A DNA stretch of 64,000 nucleotides. Origin: Methylobacterium currus. GTDB lineage: Bacteria; Pseudomonadota; Alphaproteobacteria; Rhizobiales; Beijerinckiaceae. Each line of letters starts with the position of its first letter. The stretch's first letter is position 1. The stretch lies in contig NZ_CP028843.1 in the NCBI RefSeq assembly GCF_003058325.1, positions 1,417,501 to 1,481,500 of the forward strand, given 5' to 3'. Positions 8,203-18,147 of this stretch are shown here, in pieces. The notes beneath the pieces are model-generated. The model searched no databases. It saw only the letters and a list, made by a program, of their open reading frames with translations, and had not been told where the DNA came from. Position numbers and translations under genes: made by a program.

Positions 8203-9480
8203 ATGACTGCAAGCGGCGCCCGGGACCCGGGCGCCGCCCCCGGCCACCACAGACGCGAGCACGCTCCCTTGCCGACGCAGCTTCCGGCCGACGCGCCCTC
8301 CGGTCCGCCCCGGGTCTCGCCCCTCTACGATCCCCGCATCCGCGCGGCGGCCTACCAGATCCTGCTGCTGCTGGCGGTCGGGGTGGTCGCCTGGATCGCG
8401 ATCGGCAACGCCGTCGAGAACCTGCGCAACGCCCGCGTCGCCTCGGGCTTCGGCTTCCTCGGCAACACCGCCGGGTTCGACGTCAACCAGACGGTGATCC
8501 CCTTCACGGCGGCGACCTCGACCTACGGCACCGCCTTCCTGGTCGGGCTCACCAACACCCTGATGGTCGCGGCCATCGGCATCGTGCTCTCGACGATCCT
8601 CGGCTTCGCGGTCGGCGTGGCGCGGCTGTCGCCGAACTGGATCGTGCGCACGCTGGCCACATTCTACGTCGAGGTCCTGCGCAACATCCCGCTGCTGCTG
8701 CAATTGCTGTTCTGGTACGTCGCGGTGCTGGCGAGCCTGCCGGCCGCGCGCGATTCCTACGCGCTCGGCACGGCCGTCTTCCTCAACCAGCGCGGCCTGT
8801 ACCTGCCGAAGCCCATCCTCGCGGCGGATGCCTGGGCCCTGCCCATCGCCTTCGTCCTCGGCCTCGTCGGCACGCTGGTCTTTCGCGCCCATGCGCGGCG
8901 CGAGCAGGCGAAGACCGGCCGGCGACTGCCGGTTCTGGCGGTGGGTCTCGCCCTCGTCGTCGGCCTGCCGCTCCTGACCTACGGGGTGCTGGCGCTCCTC
9001 GGCATCGCCCCGGTGGCGCTCGACGTTCCGGTCAAGGGCACGTTCAACCTGCGCGGCGGGATGCAGCTCTATCCGGAATTCGTCGCCCTCGTCCTCGGGC
9101 TCACGGTCTACACCGCCGCCTTCATCGCCGAGGTGGTGCGGGCCGGCATCCAGGCGGTCAACCGCGGCCAGACCGAGGCGGCCCGCGCGCTCGGCCTGCA
9201 ACCCGGCCCGACCATGCGGCTGGTGGTGATCCCGCAGGCGATGCGGGTGATCGTGCCGCCGCTGACCAGCCAGTTCCTCAACCTCACCAAGAACTCGTCC
9301 CTGGCCGTCGCCATCGGCTATCCGGACCTGGTCCAGGTCTTCATGGGCACGGTGCTGAACCAGACCGGCCAGGCGGTCGAGGTGGTGGCGATCACCATGG
9401 CGGTCTACCTGACGATCAGCCTCGTCACCGCTTTCGTGATGAACCTCTACAACCGGCGCGTCGCGCTGATCGAGCGGTGA
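8203..9480 (+). CDS. aapQ: General L-amino acid ABC transporter permease AapQ
   Basis: 425-residue inner-membrane permease with several hydrophobic segments, beginning with YQILLLLAVGVVAWIAIGNA after an extended cytoplasmic N-terminus. The EAA-type coupling loop is near the C-terminus (TEAARALGLQPGPTMRLVVIPQAMRVIVP) and contacts the ATPase. The long insertion between the first helices is typical of AapQ compared with simple HisQ-type permeases. It forms a heterodimer with AapM. The start lies 4 bases after the aapJ stop. Confidence 0.94.
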   Translation: MTASGARDPGAAPGHHRREHAPLPTQLPADAPSGPPRVSPLYDPRIRAAAYQILLLLAVGVVAWIAIGNAVENLRNARVASGFGFLGNTAGFDVNQTVIPFTAATSTYGTAFLVGLTNTLMVAAIGIVLSTILGFAVGVARLSPNWIVRTLATFYVEVLRNIPLLLQLLFWYVAVLASLPAARDSYALGTAVFLNQRGLYLPKPILAADAWALPIAFVLGLVGTLVFRAHARREQAKTGRRLPVLAVGLALVVGLPLLTYGVLALLGIAPVALDVPVKGTFNLRGGMQLYPEFVALVLGLTVYTAAFIAEVVRAGIQAVNRGQTEAARALGLQPGPTMRLVVIPQAMRVIVPPLTSQFLNLTKNSSLAVAIGYPDLVQVFMGTVLNQTGQAVEVVAITMAVYLTISLVTAFVMNLYNRRVALIER

Positions 9481-9490
9481 GGCCAGACGA

Positions 9491-10648
9491 ATGACTGCCG
9501 GCTCCCAGCCCCTGCCGCTCACCTTCGTCCGCCGCGAGGCGGTGCCCGCCTCGCCCCCGCCCTCCCTGGTGAGCGGGCCGCTCGCCTGGCTGCGCCAGAA
9601 CCTCTTCTCCAGCCCGGCCAACACCGCGATGACGCTGGCGGCGCTCGCCCTCATCGCGCTCGCTCTGCCGCCGCTCCTGCGCTTCCTCGTCATCGACGCG
9701 GTCTGGACCGGCGAGAACCGCGACGCCTGCCGGCCGGAGGTCCTGGGCCGGCCGGTCGGGGCCTGCTGGGCCTTCGTCGGGAGCAAGATCAACTACTTCA
9801 TCTACGGCTCCTACCCGATCGAGGAGCGCTGGCGGCCCAATGTCTTCTTCGCCCTGATGGCGGTCGGGGTGGGGTGGATGCTGTGGCTCGACGCGCCGAA
9901 GAGGGCGCTCGGCGCGCTCTACTTCTTCGTCGTGTTCCCGGTCGCCTCCTACCTGCTGCTCGCCGGGATTCCGAGCTTGGGGTTTCCCGCCGTGCCGACC
10001 GCGCTCTGGGGCGGCATGCTGGTGACGCTGATCGTGTCCCTCGTCGGCATCGTCGCGTCCCTGCCGCTCGGCATCCTGCTGGCGCTCGGGCGGCGCTCGC
10101 GGCTGCCGATCGTGCGGCTGTTCTGCGTCATCTTCATCGAGTTCTGGCGCGGCGTGCCGCTGATCACGGTGCTGTTCATGGCCAACGTGATGTTGCCGCT
10201 GTTCCTGCCCGGCGACGTCACGGTCGACCGGCTGGCGCGGCCGCTCGTCGGCATCGCGCTGTTCTCCGCCGCCTACATGGCCGAGACGGTGCGCGGCGGC
10301 CTGCAGGCGATCCCCCGCGGCCAGACCGAGGGGGCGATGTCGCTGGGCCTGAGCCCCTGGCACCGGATGCGCCTGATCATCCTGCCCCAGGCCCTCAGGA
10401 TCGTGATCCCCGGCATCGTCAACAGCTTCATCGCGCTGTTCAAGGATACCAGCCTCGTCTCGATCGTCGGCATCTTCGACTTCATCCGCACGATCGAGTC
10501 GGCCCGGGTCGATCCCGCCTGGGCAGCGCCGACCGTGGTGATGACCGGCTACGCCTTCGCCGCCCTGTTCTACTTCGTCTTCTGCTTCGGCATGTCGCGC
10601 TACGCCCGCTTCGTCGAGCGGCGGCTCGCGGCCGGCCAGACACGGTGA
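9491..10648 (+). CDS. aapM: General L-amino acid ABC transporter permease AapM
   Basis: 385-residue inner-membrane partner of AapQ. Hydrophobic helices begin at about residue 45; the periplasmic loop contains the characteristic [17 protein letters not shown] segment. The EAA loop reads [29 protein letters not shown]. It sits 10 bases after aapQ and 8 bases before aapP, consistent with a single transcript. Confidence 0.94.
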   Translation: MTAGSQPLPLTFVRREAVPASPPPSLVSGPLAWLRQNLFSSPANTAMTLAALALIALALPPLLRFLVIDAVWTGENRDACRPEVLGRPVGACWAFVGSKINYFIYGSYPIEERWRPNVFFALMAVGVGWMLWLDAPKRALGALYFFVVFPVASYLLLAGIPSLGFPAVPTALWGGMLVTLIVSLVGIVASLPLGILLALGRRSRLPIVRLFCVIFIEFWRGVPLITVLFMANVMLPLFLPGDVTVDRLARPLVGIALFSAAYMAETVRGGLQAIPRGQTEGAMSLGLSPWHRMRLIILPQALRIVIPGIVNSFIALFKDTSLVSIVGIFDFIRTIESARVDPAWAAPTVVMTGYAFAALFYFVFCFGMSRYARFVERRLAAGQTR

Positions 10649-10656
10649 GATCCCCG

Positions 10657-11487
<831 letters not shown>

Positions 11488-11573
11488 GGGTGCAGCCCGG
11501 CCGAGAGGCCGGGCGAAGGCGGGGCGGCGCACCAGCCGACGAGCGCATCGTCTCACGAGCAGAGCGCGATCCA

Positions 11574-11601
11574 CGCCTCTCCCCGTGGGCGGGGAGAGGC
11601 G
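11574..11601. terminator. Hairpin between convergent genes
   Basis: An 11-bp perfect stem (CGCCTCTCCCC at 11574-11584 with GGGGAGAGGCG at 11591-11601) and a 6-base loop separate aapP from the convergent sulfurtransferase. It lacks a U-tract. It may terminate either transcript or be a dispersed palindromic element common in such genomes. Confidence 0.45.
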
Positions 11602-11645
11602 CTTCGCACGACCTGAGACGCGATCCGGAAATCCGGGAGGGCGGC

Positions 11646-12488
11646 CTAACGCCCCGTCGCCACCGGCAGGTCTTCCCGGGCACCCCATTCCGACCACGAG
11701 CCGTCGTAGAGCGCCCGCGGCGGCCGGCCGAGGGTCTCCAGCGCCAGCGACACGATCGCCGCGGTGACGCCGGAGCCGCAGGTGGTGACGACCGGCCGGT
11801 CGAGGTCGATGCCGGCCTGCGCCACCGCCGCGCGCAAGGACGCCTCGTCCTTGAGCCGGCCGTTCTCCTGCAGCGTCGCATAGTGCAGGTTGAGGGCGCC
11901 GGGCATGTGGCCGGGGCGCACGCCGGGGCGCGGCTCGGGCTCCTCGCCGGCGAAGCGAGGGGCTGAGCGGGCATCGACCACCTGGGCCTGGCCGGCGAGC
12001 GCCCGCTGCATGTCGCCCACATTGGCCACCGCCGAGTGGTCGAGGCGGGCGGTGAAGTGGCGCCGGTCGCGCGGACGGGCCTCGCCCTCCTCGACGGGGT
12101 GGCCGCCCGCGGCCCAGGCCGGGAAGCCACCCTCCAGGATCGCGACGTCGCGGGCGCCGAACGCCTTGAGGGTCCAGCGCACCCGCGGGGCCGAGAACAG
12201 GCCCATCCCGTCATAGACCACGATCGTCATGCCGTCGCCGATGCCCATCTGGCGCATCCGCGAGGCGAAGGCCTCCGGCGAAGGCAGCATGTGGGGCAGG
12301 GCGCTGCCCTCGTCGCGCACCGCGTCGATATCGAAGCGGATCGCCCCGGGGATGTGGCCGGCGCGGAACTCGGCCTCGGCATCCCGGCCCATCGCCGGCA
12401 GGTACCAGGAGCCGTCGACCACGACGATGTCGGGCGCCGCGAGCCGCTCTGCGAGCCAGTCCGCCGTCACGAAGGGGCCGATCGCCAT
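11646..12488 (-). CDS. sseA: 3-mercaptopyruvate/thiosulfate sulfurtransferase
   Basis: 280 residues made of two rhodanese domains. The first is degenerate ([26 protein letters not shown]). The second bears the active-site loop CGSGVTA near residue 230, the CGSG[VT]TA form that favours 3-mercaptopyruvate over thiosulfate. [12 protein letters not shown] and [11 protein letters not shown] are the paired rhodanese motifs. It transfers sulfane sulfur to thiols or cyanide in the cytoplasm. The ATG at 12488 matches the family N-terminus; the reading frame is open further upstream without a better start. Confidence 0.9.
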   Translation of the reverse strand: MAIGPFVTADWLAERLAAPDIVVVDGSWYLPAMGRDAEAEFRAGHIPGAIRFDIDAVRDEGSALPHMLPSPEAFASRMRQMGIGDGMTIVVYDGMGLFSAPRVRWTLKAFGARDVAILEGGFPAWAAGGHPVEEGEARPRDRRHFTARLDHSAVANVGDMQRALAGQAQVVDARSAPRFAGEEPEPRPGVRPGHMPGALNLHYATLQENGRLKDEASLRAAVAQAGIDLDRPVVTTCGSGVTAAIVSLALETLGRPPRALYDGSWSEWGAREDLPVATGR

Positions 12489-13054
12489 GCCTGTCTGTCT
12501 CCGAAAAGGGGGCGCGAGGGCCCGTCGCGGGCATTGTGCCCGAAATCCGGGCGGTGCCGCCACCCGTCCGGGCGCGAAAGCGGCGTTTCGGACGCAGATG
12601 AGGTGGCAGCCGCGCGGGTGACGCGGCGGCTCCTAACCCGCCCCGGACCGATTTCCTATCGAATGTTAGCGAGTGGGCGGCAGGGCCTGCCTAGAACGAG
12701 GGCGCTCACCCCCTGCGAGAGGCCCGGCCGATGCCCCGTCGCGTCCTTCGCCTCCTGCGAGGCCCCCCGCGCCTCCTGCGAGGCCCCCGCACCCCGTCTG
12801 GCACGGCGCTTGCGAGTTCACCGGCACTGCACCCGCCGTGTCCACTCTCCCTTGCACGGCCGGGCGTGGTCGACGGGCCAGGCAGCGAGACTCCGAGGGC
12901 TGCCTGGCCCGCCCGTCCGCCGCGGGAGACCGAGCCGGAACACGCGCGAGCCCAAGCGTGACATGAGCCAAGCGTGACACGAGCAAGGCATGACGTCACA
13001 AGCGTGACTTCAAGAATGCAGCCGCCAAGAATGCAGCCGCCAGGGAGGATGGGA
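12489..13054. repeat. Intergenic region with short tandem duplications
   Basis: About 566 bases without a convincing gene. It contains two adjacent copies of a CGCCTCCTGCGAGGCCCCC-like unit at about 12749-12790, several AGCGTGAC copies at about 12951-13008, and two perfect 15-bp copies of AAGAATGCAGCCGCC at 13012-13041, the last just before the ribosome-binding site of the next gene. Slippage-type duplications; no function visible. Confidence 0.5.
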
Positions 13055-13282
13055 ATGAAGGCCACGGCCCGCTTCGAATGGCCGATCCGTCCCGACAGGA
13101 TCGAGGTCTCCGCGCGCGGCTACATCGCCGCGGCGATCCTCTGCGCCGATCTGCACGCCGCTCAGCGCGGGGCGTCGCGCCCGCTGCCCTCCGCGACGGT
13201 GCACCGGCTGGTGCCGCGCCGGGCGCGGACGAGGCCGTCGCTGGCGCCGGCCGGCGGGATGCGGCGCGCCGCCGAGGGCTGA
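13055..13282 (+). CDS. Hypothetical small basic protein
   Basis: 75 residues, Arg/Ala-rich, starting MKATARFEWPIRPDRIEVSARGYIAAA. GGGAGG lies 6 bases before the ATG at 13055, which supports translation; an in-frame ATG two codons earlier overlaps that ribosome-binding site. No family recognised. The gene is followed by a hairpin that serves the convergent DUF1328 gene. Confidence 0.5.
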   Translation: MKATARFEWPIRPDRIEVSARGYIAAAILCADLHAAQRGASRPLPSATVHRLVPRRARTRPSLAPAGGMRRAAEG

Positions 13283-13307
13283 GCGGCCGGTCAGCGACCA
13301 GCCAACG

Positions 13308-13332
13308 AAAAAGGCGGCCCCGCGGGGCCGCC
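13308..13332 (-). terminator. Rho-independent terminator of the DUF1328 gene
   Basis: A perfect 10-bp-arm GC palindrome at 13313-13332 is followed on the minus strand by five T residues (13312 down to 13308). This is a canonical intrinsic terminator, 46 bases after the DUF1328 stop. Confidence 0.85.
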
Positions 13333-13377
13333 CTGATCCGGGGAGGCGGGCCTTCGAGGCCCGCCCGCCGGCTGACG

Positions 13378-13554
13378 TCAGATCCGGGGCGAGCGGCCGC
13401 GCATCAGGCCGAAGATCGCCGAGACGGCGAACAGCACGATCGCCACGAAGAACACGATCTTGGCCGCTTCCATGGCGGTGCCGGCGATGCCGCCGAAACC
13501 CAGCAGAGCCGCGACGAGGGCGACGACGAGGAAGGTGATAGCCCAGCCGATCAT
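13378..13554 (-). CDS. DUF1328 small membrane protein (YtjA-like)
   Basis: 58 residues with two transmembrane helices ([23 protein letters not shown] and [21 protein letters not shown]), the standard DUF1328/YtjA architecture. The family is widespread in Proteobacteria and its function is not established. The ATG at 13554 has GGGAG 7 bases upstream, and an intrinsic terminator follows, so it is probably monocistronic. Confidence 0.9.
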   Translation of the reverse strand: MIGWAITFLVVALVAALLGFGGIAGTAMEAAKIVFFVAIVLFAVSAIFGLMRGRSPRI

Positions 13555-13773
13555 TGGTAACTCCCGTATCGATGGCTGCTGGATTGCTTCGCGGCGCCGT
13601 GCAGTGAAGCGTTGCAGCAAGTTGAACGAGAAACCACCGGACCGGGCGACAGGTTCCGTCGATTTTTTCGGATGAAAGCCGAGGGGCCGGCCGTGTCAGG
13701 CCATCGCGCAGGCACACGGCCCTCGCGCAGGATCGGCCTGCACGGCAATGGTCTCGCGATGGGCGGGAGAGGA

Positions 13774-13849
13774 TGGCTCCCCGAGCAGGACTCGAACCTG
13801 CGACAAGGCGATTAACAGTCGCCTGCTCTACCAACTGAGCTATCGGGGA
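13774..13849 (-). tRNA. tRNA-Asn (GTT)
   Basis: A 76-nt cloverleaf reads on the minus strand from TCCCCGATAGCTCAG. The anticodon loop CTGTTAA gives GTT, and the T-arm GGTTCGAGTCC is canonical. The acceptor pairs TCCCCGA with TCGGGGA, and CCA is encoded. All arms can be paired by eye. Confidence 0.96.
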
Positions 13850-14110
13850 TCGCGGCGGGACCTCTACCCAAGGCAGGGAAGGCGCGCAAGGGATTTCTGG
13901 CCCGGCTTCCGGTCCCCCGGGCGATTTTCGAGAGCCGGCTCATTTCGAGGCCTCCATCGCGGTTTTGCCGCCGGATGCCTGTTGCGGAGCCGGGCCGGGC
14001 TCTGCTAAGGACCCCTCGTCCCCGGGTCGTCCGCCCGACGCCGGGGAGACGGCGCAGCCGGCGCTTCCAAGCCCGGCCCGCCCGATCGCCGGCTGAGCGC
14101 CGGCCCGGAT

Positions 14111-14184
14111 GGCCTCGTGGCGGAGTGGTTACGCAGAGGACTGCAAATCCTTGCACCCCGGTTCGATTCCGGGCGAGGCCTCCA
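14111..14184 (+). tRNA. tRNA-Cys (GCA), integration site of the element
   Basis: A 74-nt cloverleaf starts GGCCTCGTGGCGGAGTGG. The anticodon loop CTGCAAA gives GCA, the T-arm is GGTTCGATTCC, and the acceptor GGCCTCG/CGAGGCC is followed by TCCA with encoded CCA. Its last 16 bases (14169-14184) recur at 34040-34055, marking it as the attachment site. The tRNA remains intact after integration. Confidence 0.96.
14169..14184 (+). repeat. Left attachment core (attL)
   Basis: CCGGGCGAGGCCTCCA, the 3' end of tRNA-Cys, is duplicated at 34040-34055. It is the probable strand-exchange region. Confidence 0.88.
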
Positions 14185-14228
14185 TCCCCCTTCCTAACTC
14201 TTTGACATCGTTGGGTTTTCCAAGGAAA

Positions 14229-14256
14229 TCCCCAAACTCAGGAAACCGAGTTTGGG
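14229..14256. promoter_or_regulatory. Putative integrase arm sites, left end
   Basis: TCCCCAAACTC and its inverted partner GAGTTTGGG face each other across an 8-base gap next to the attachment core and overlap the last codons of the integrase gene. The same CCCCAAACT core occurs as an inverted pair near the right end. Assignment as integrase or excisionase binding sites is inference. Confidence 0.55.
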
Positions 14257-15317
14257 ACAACCTTCGCCCGAAGTTTGGCGATTCCGGCCTGCGACAGCAT
14301 CTGCTGCGAGGCCGCCTTGGTGTAGCGCTCGACCTCCGCCAGCGACTTGTGCCCGGTGATCGACGCGATCTCGTGGGCGGTGCAGCCGGCCTCGGCCAGG
14401 CGCCGTGAGGCAGCCTTGCGGATCCCGTGCGAGACGCATTCCTCTGGCAGCTTCGCCGCCTCGATCGCGTCCGCCATCTTGTTGCCGAAGCCCTTCGCGG
14501 TGAACGGCTTGCCGTACTCCGTGTAGAGCATCGCATCCGTGGCCGAATGACGCGGCCACTCGTTGAGCTGGCTCATCAGGTCGGCGTGGATCGGGATCCA
14601 CAGCTTGGTGCCGGTCTTGTCCTGCGTGACGTGGATCGCGGTCCCTTCCTGGTTCACGTCCTTCCACGACATGCCGGCGACGTCCGACACCCGCTGCCCG
14701 GTGTAGAGCAGGAGAGCGAGCGCCGTGCGCTGGAGCGTGCCCAACGGCCAGCGTTCCTCGAAGAGCGCGATCTCCTCCTCGGTCCAGGTGTGGTGCTCGC
14801 CCTCCGCGAACTTCTTCATCCCGATCGTCGGGTCGTCCCGGCGCCAGGAGATGTCGATCGCGAACTTGAGCAGGATGCGCAGCTTCTTGAGCGTGTCGTT
14901 GGCCGAGGACGGCGTCTCAGCCCGCTTCGCCATCATCGCCTTGAGATGCTCGCGACGGAAGTCGGCGACCTTCAGCGGTCCGATCTTGTCGTCCCTGACG
15001 ATGCGCTCGATCGCCAGGCGGTAGGCCTTCCGGGTCGGCGTCTTCAGGGCCAGGAACTCCGGGCTCGCGAAGTAGCGCAGCACCAGGGCGTCGAACGAGC
15101 ACGGCACGACCTCCCTGGCCGCAGGGGAGCCCTCCTTGGTTCTGGCGATCGGCGGCTGGCCGTCGAGCGCGAGCTGGTAGGCGCTCATGAAGTCGTCCGA
15201 GCCCGGCAGGCCCGGCAGCATGATGCGCTTGTCCTTCTTGGTCCGGCGAAAATAGAAGCGCCGGACCCCGTAGCGGTCGGTGAAGCTGTCGACGTACTTC
15301 AGCTTGATGCGGCTCAT
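14238..15317 (-). CDS. int: Tyrosine recombinase (phage-type integrase)
   Basis: 359 residues. An N-terminal arm-binding region (MSRIKLKYVDSFTDRYGVRRFYFRR) is followed by a SAM-like core-binding domain (about 90-190). The catalytic domain carries Arg in LLLYTGQRVSDVAGMSW, HGIRKAASRRLAEAG (His-x-x-Arg), then His in ITGHKSLAEVERYTK with the Tyr nucleophile. It would integrate and excise the element at tRNA-Cys. It overlaps the upstream putative excisionase gene by ATGA, so the two are translationally coupled. The 3' end overlaps the left arm sites, which may couple protein level to site occupancy. Confidence 0.95.
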   Translation of the reverse strand: MSRIKLKYVDSFTDRYGVRRFYFRRTKKDKRIMLPGLPGSDDFMSAYQLALDGQPPIARTKEGSPAAREVVPCSFDALVLRYFASPEFLALKTPTRKAYRLAIERIVRDDKIGPLKVADFRREHLKAMMAKRAETPSSANDTLKKLRILLKFAIDISWRRDDPTIGMKKFAEGEHHTWTEEEIALFEERWPLGTLQRTALALLLYTGQRVSDVAGMSWKDVNQEGTAIHVTQDKTGTKLWIPIHADLMSQLNEWPRHSATDAMLYTEYGKPFTAKGFGNKMADAIEAAKLPEECVSHGIRKAASRRLAEAGCTAHEIASITGHKSLAEVERYTKAASQQMLSQAGIAKLRAKVVPNSVS

Positions 15318-15580
15318 GGCGTCCAGTTGGCAAACGAATCCACCGGAGCCCCTGACCCGGGTGAGTCGCGCTCAGGAAGGGCCTCGAAGTGGGCCTCGAC
15401 CTTGATGCGATCCCAGATCACCCGCGCGTTCACGAGCTTGGGTTGGGGCATGCGACCGTCCCTTACCATCTCGTCGAACAAGTTGGGAGACACACCTACG
15501 AATGCGGCTGCCTCGATCCGTGACAGGCCTCGCGGAGGAAGCGAGACCGGCAGGATCATTTTGCGCTCTGCAAGTTGCAT
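15314..15580 (-). CDS. Putative excisionase / AlpA-like DNA-binding protein
   Basis: 88 residues with a winged-helix MerR/AlpA-type core: GLSRIEAAAFVGVSPNLFDEMVRDGRMPQPKLVNARVIWD. Proteins of this kind next to phage integrases act as excisionases or as AlpA activators of integrase genes. The ATG at 15580 follows the upstream stop as TGACCATG, and its own stop overlaps the integrase start. Position and domain support the call; the directionality role is inferred. Confidence 0.8.
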   Translation of the reverse strand: MQLAERKMILPVSLPPRGLSRIEAAAFVGVSPNLFDEMVRDGRMPQPKLVNARVIWDRIKVEAHFEALPERDSPGSGAPVDSFANWTP

Positions 15581-15582
15581 GG

Positions 15583-15807
15583 TCAGCCCCACCCAGTGAC
15601 GTCGCCACCGGCCTGGGCGAGCACGTCGTAGCCGGCGTTGGTGATCCGCACCTCGGTGATGAAGTGCTCGGGGTGGCGCTCCAGGAAGCCCTTCTCGACG
15701 AGCCAGGAGATCGCCCGCTGGCCGTCCTTTCGTTGAAGCTCCATGGGAATCATCTGCCATCCGCTCTCGCGGAAGGCGCGCAAGACGTCGAGCCGGTGCT
15801 GGTTCAT
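15583..15807 (-). CDS. Hypothetical winged-helix-like small protein
   Basis: 74 residues starting MNQHRLDVLRAFRESGWQMIPMEL, with DGQRAISWLVEKGFLERHPEHFITEVRITNAGYDVL, the length and pattern of a winged helix-turn-helix. GAGG lies before the ATG, which also overlaps the stop of the lysozyme-like gene (ATGA). It might be a regulator in the xis-int unit. Family not identified. Confidence 0.6.
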   Translation of the reverse strand: MNQHRLDVLRAFRESGWQMIPMELQRKDGQRAISWLVEKGFLERHPEHFITEVRITNAGYDVLAQAGGDVTGWG

Positions 15808-16217
15808 GAGAGACCTCGCGAGTGGGAGAGGACGCGCCGCCCGTAGGCCGAGCAGCCGGCCGGGCTCCCGTGGTTGAAGATCGTGGCCGCCCGGCACCAG
15901 TCGCCGTGGGCAGCGGCAAGGGCCTGACGCAGCACGCGCATCCCGGCCTCAAGGCCGACCGCGCAGTGGAGACGGTTGCCGCGGACGCCGACGCTGCGCG
16001 CCGTGCCGTCGATCACCTGCATCAGGCCTTTGGCGCTGGAACGCTTGTTGCGCGCCTGGCAGTTGTAGCCGCTCTCGACCCGGACGATCCCGTGGGCGAG
16101 CGCGTGGGGAACGCCGTGTCGCTTCGCTGAAGCCGACACCATCCTGTGGACATCGGAAGCATACGCGGGGCCCGCAGCCAGAACGGCTGCGAGCGACAAG
16201 GACATCAACAACTTCAT
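15804..16217 (-). CDS. Secreted lytic transglycosylase (SLT domain)
   Basis: 137 residues. A signal peptide (MKLLMSLSLAAVLAAGPAYA) precedes a compact SLT/lysozyme-like domain: HALAHGIVRVESGYN with the catalytic Glu, KGLMQVIDGTA, and LEAGMRVLRQALAAAHGDWCRAATIFNHG. It would cut peptidoglycan glycan strands in the periplasm. Placement within the xis-int transcription unit is unusual for a prophage lysis gene. It resembles conjugation- or entry-type muramidases as much as lysis enzymes. Both ends overlap neighbours by ATGA. Confidence 0.85.
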   Translation of the reverse strand: MKLLMSLSLAAVLAAGPAYASDVHRMVSASAKRHGVPHALAHGIVRVESGYNCQARNKRSSAKGLMQVIDGTARSVGVRGNRLHCAVGLEAGMRVLRQALAAAHGDWCRAATIFNHGSPAGCSAYGRRVLSHSRGLS

Positions 16218-16468
16218 CAGAACTTTTTGCCTTCGAGCTTCTTGATCGACCGCTTGTGGCTGTCGATCTTTCTCTGCTTCATCTTCTCGGCGACGACGAC
16301 GGCATCATCCCTGGTCAGGCTGTAGTCGCGCTTCGAGAAGCCGGCGGTGCCGTTCAAGCCGCTCTCCCACTTCACCGTGACCCAGCCATCCTCCTCGTCG
16401 CGCTTGACGACCTCGACCTCCTTGATCCCCATGCTCAAGGCGTAGCGGGTGATGAACACGGTTTGCAT
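16217..16468 (-). CDS. Hypothetical protein, first gene of the xis-int unit
   Basis: 83 residues, Lys-rich: MQTVFITRYALSMGIKEVEVVKRDEEDGWVTVKWESG and so on, ending SIKKLEGKKF. It looks like a small beta-rich protein (SH3-like N-terminus) with a basic helical tail. The start at 16468 has GGAGGT 8 bases upstream, and a TTGCATTCCTGCAA palindrome (16485-16498) lies just before that. It therefore heads the five-gene coupled unit ending in the integrase. Unknown function. Confidence 0.65.
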   Translation of the reverse strand: MQTVFITRYALSMGIKEVEVVKRDEEDGWVTVKWESGLNGTAGFSKRDYSLTRDDAVVVAEKMKQRKIDSHKRSIKKLEGKKF

Positions 16469-16469
16469 G

Positions 16470-16706
16470 CTAACTGACCTCCGTTTGCATTCCTGCAAGT
16501 TCGAGGGCACAGCGGGTCCGCTCCCGCCAGCCGACGATGCTGTCGATGATCGGGCGGCGGGTCCATTCGTGGATCCACTCGCCCCGGTGGGCGCACCAGC
16601 GGGCGAGCTGGACGATCCAGCCGTTGCCGTCGTGAGGCTCCAGCAGCACCTCGACGACGTCCTCGCTCGCCGGCCGGCCGGTGAGCTGGAAGGTGTCGCG
16701 GATCAT
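16470..16706 (-). CDS. Hypothetical protein coupled to thyA
   Basis: 78 residues beginning [42 protein letters not shown]. The ATG at 16706 overlaps the thyA stop (ATGA), so it is the last cistron of the HNH-DHFR-ThyA unit. The C-terminal codons read through the operator palindrome of the next unit. No recognised family. Confidence 0.6.
   Translation of the reverse strand: MIRDTFQLTGRPASEDVVEVLLEPHDGNGWIVQLARWCAHRGEWIHEWTRRPIIDSIVGWRERTRCALELAGMQTEVS
16485..16498. promoter_or_regulatory. Operator-like palindrome TTGCATTCCTGCAA
   Basis: A TTGCA-N4-TGCAA inverted repeat lies immediately upstream of the ribosome-binding site of the xis-int unit. An identical copy is at 31062-31075, with variants at four or more other unit starts in the element. 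Likely target of the element's CI-like repressor. Confidence 0.7.
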
Positions 16707-17725
16707 ACCGCCACCTCGGCCTTGATCGCCGGGTGCGGGTCGTAGCCTTCGAGCCAGATGTCCTGAGCGCCGATCTCGTCGATGTTCGTCGTCTCGGTGC
16801 GGATGGACAGGCGCGGCAGGGGCCGGAAGTCGCGGGTGAGCTGGAGCTTCGCCTGATTGAGGTGGTTCGAGTAGAGGTGGGTGTCGCCGCCGGTCCACAC
16901 GAACTCGCCGGCCGCCATGCCGACGACGTGGGCGATCATGTGGGTCAGCAGCGCGTAGCTCGCGATGTTGAACGGCACGCCGAGGAACACGTCCGCCGAG
17001 CGCTGGTAGAGCTGGCAGTCGAGGAAGCGGCTCGGGATCCCACGCTCGTCGCAGGCCTTCATGATCGCGTCGAACCTGTCGGGCACCTCCATGTGCGACA
17101 GGCCCGGAACGACGTCGTCCCACGAAGGGAAGCCCTCGACCGAATCCTCGTAGCGCTCCATGCGCTGCCCGAGGTTCATCGGCCGGGTGTAGAACTGGAA
17201 CATCGTGTGGCATGGCGGCAGCGCCATGTCGTCGACGTCGGCCGGGTTCCAAGCCGAGACCAGCAGCCGGCGGCTGTCGGGGCTCTTGCGGATCTGCTCG
17301 ATCACGTTGGCGATCTGGTCGATCGGCTTGAAGGCGCAGACCGGCGTTCCGATGCGCTCCAGGTTGGTGAGCAGGCTCGACCCCATGGGGCCTTCCAGAG
17401 GCTTCAGGATCTCGAAGCTCGGCCAGCTCCGCCACTGCTTGCCGTAGACCGGCCCGAGTTCGCCGTTCTCGTCGGCCCACTCGTCCCAGATCGTGACACC
17501 CTTGTCCTGGAGCGAGCGGACGTTGGTCTCGCCGCGCAGGATCCACAGCAGCTCCTCGACGACGCCGCGCCAGAAGATCCGCTTCGTTGTCACCAGCGGG
17601 AAGCCCTGCGTGAGGTCGAAGCGCATCTGGTGGCCGAACACCGAGGCCGTGCCGGTGCCGGTGCGGTCGCTCTTGACGATGCCGTGTTCGAGGATGCGCT
17701 CCAGCAGCTCGTGATAGACCTTCAT
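16703..17725 (-). CDS. thyA: Thymidylate synthase, ThyA type
   Basis: 340 residues. [15 protein letters not shown], the catalytic Cys motif [14 protein letters not shown] and the substrate loop near the C-terminus ([13 protein letters not shown]) are intact. It methylates dUMP to dTMP using methylene-tetrahydrofolate. It is somewhat longer than the 264-residue bacterial enzyme, with the extra length in the middle as in Lactobacillus-type or phage ThyA. It overlaps the DHFR gene by ATGA, pairing the two enzymes of the dTMP cycle. Element-encoded, so probably for element DNA synthesis. Confidence 0.95.
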   Translation of the reverse strand: MKVYHELLERILEHGIVKSDRTGTGTASVFGHQMRFDLTQGFPLVTTKRIFWRGVVEELLWILRGETNVRSLQDKGVTIWDEWADENGELGPVYGKQWRSWPSFEILKPLEGPMGSSLLTNLERIGTPVCAFKPIDQIANVIEQIRKSPDSRRLLVSAWNPADVDDMALPPCHTMFQFYTRPMNLGQRMERYEDSVEGFPSWDDVVPGLSHMEVPDRFDAIMKACDERGIPSRFLDCQLYQRSADVFLGVPFNIASYALLTHMIAHVVGMAAGEFVWTGGDTHLYSNHLNQAKLQLTRDFRPLPRLSIRTETTNIDEIGAQDIWLEGYDPHPAIKAEVAV

Positions 17726-18147
17726 GCGGCAACCTCCAGGGTGACGTGGGGGAGAAGGAATTCGGCGTGGACGTCCGCCTCGCCGTCGTAGGGCAGGCGG
17801 GTCACGTCGAAGGCGGTGACGGTGTCGAGCCAGCGCCGGTAGGTCTTGGCGCCGCCGATGACGAAGACCGGGCGCTCCGGCCAGCGCTTGGCGATCCGGG
17901 CCGCGATCTCGTCCGGGCTCCAGCGCAGGTCATCCTCGACCAGGTCCCGGTCGTGGGTGCCGTCGAGGCCCCAGAGACCCTGAATCGTCCGGTAGCCGGC
18001 GATCAGCACGCCGCCGGTGGTGGTCTCGCGGAAGCGCCAGAGGTCGGCCCGGTAAGCGTGGCCCCAGTTGCTCTTCCAGGGCAGCTCGCCCCGGAGCCCG
18101 AGCTGGCCCTGCTGGCCGATGGCCGCGATCAAGGTGATGTCGGTCAC
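17722..18147 (-). CDS. folA: Dihydrofolate reductase
   Basis: 141 residues from a GTG start at 18147 with GGAGAG just upstream. DHFR features: [20 protein letters not shown] at the front, [20 protein letters not shown] in the NADPH-binding part, and [15 protein letters not shown]. It regenerates tetrahydrofolate consumed by the coupled thymidylate synthase. Slightly shorter than chromosomal enzymes, as in many phage forms. The GTG overlaps the stop of a 33-residue micro-ORF (GTGA). Confidence 0.9.
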   Translation of the reverse strand: MTDITLIAAIGQQGQLGLRGELPWKSNWGHAYRADLWRFRETTTGGVLIAGYRTIQGLWGLDGTHDRDLVEDDLRWSPDEIAARIAKRWPERPVFVIGGAKTYRRWLDTVTAFDVTRLPYDGEADVHAEFLLPHVTLEVAA

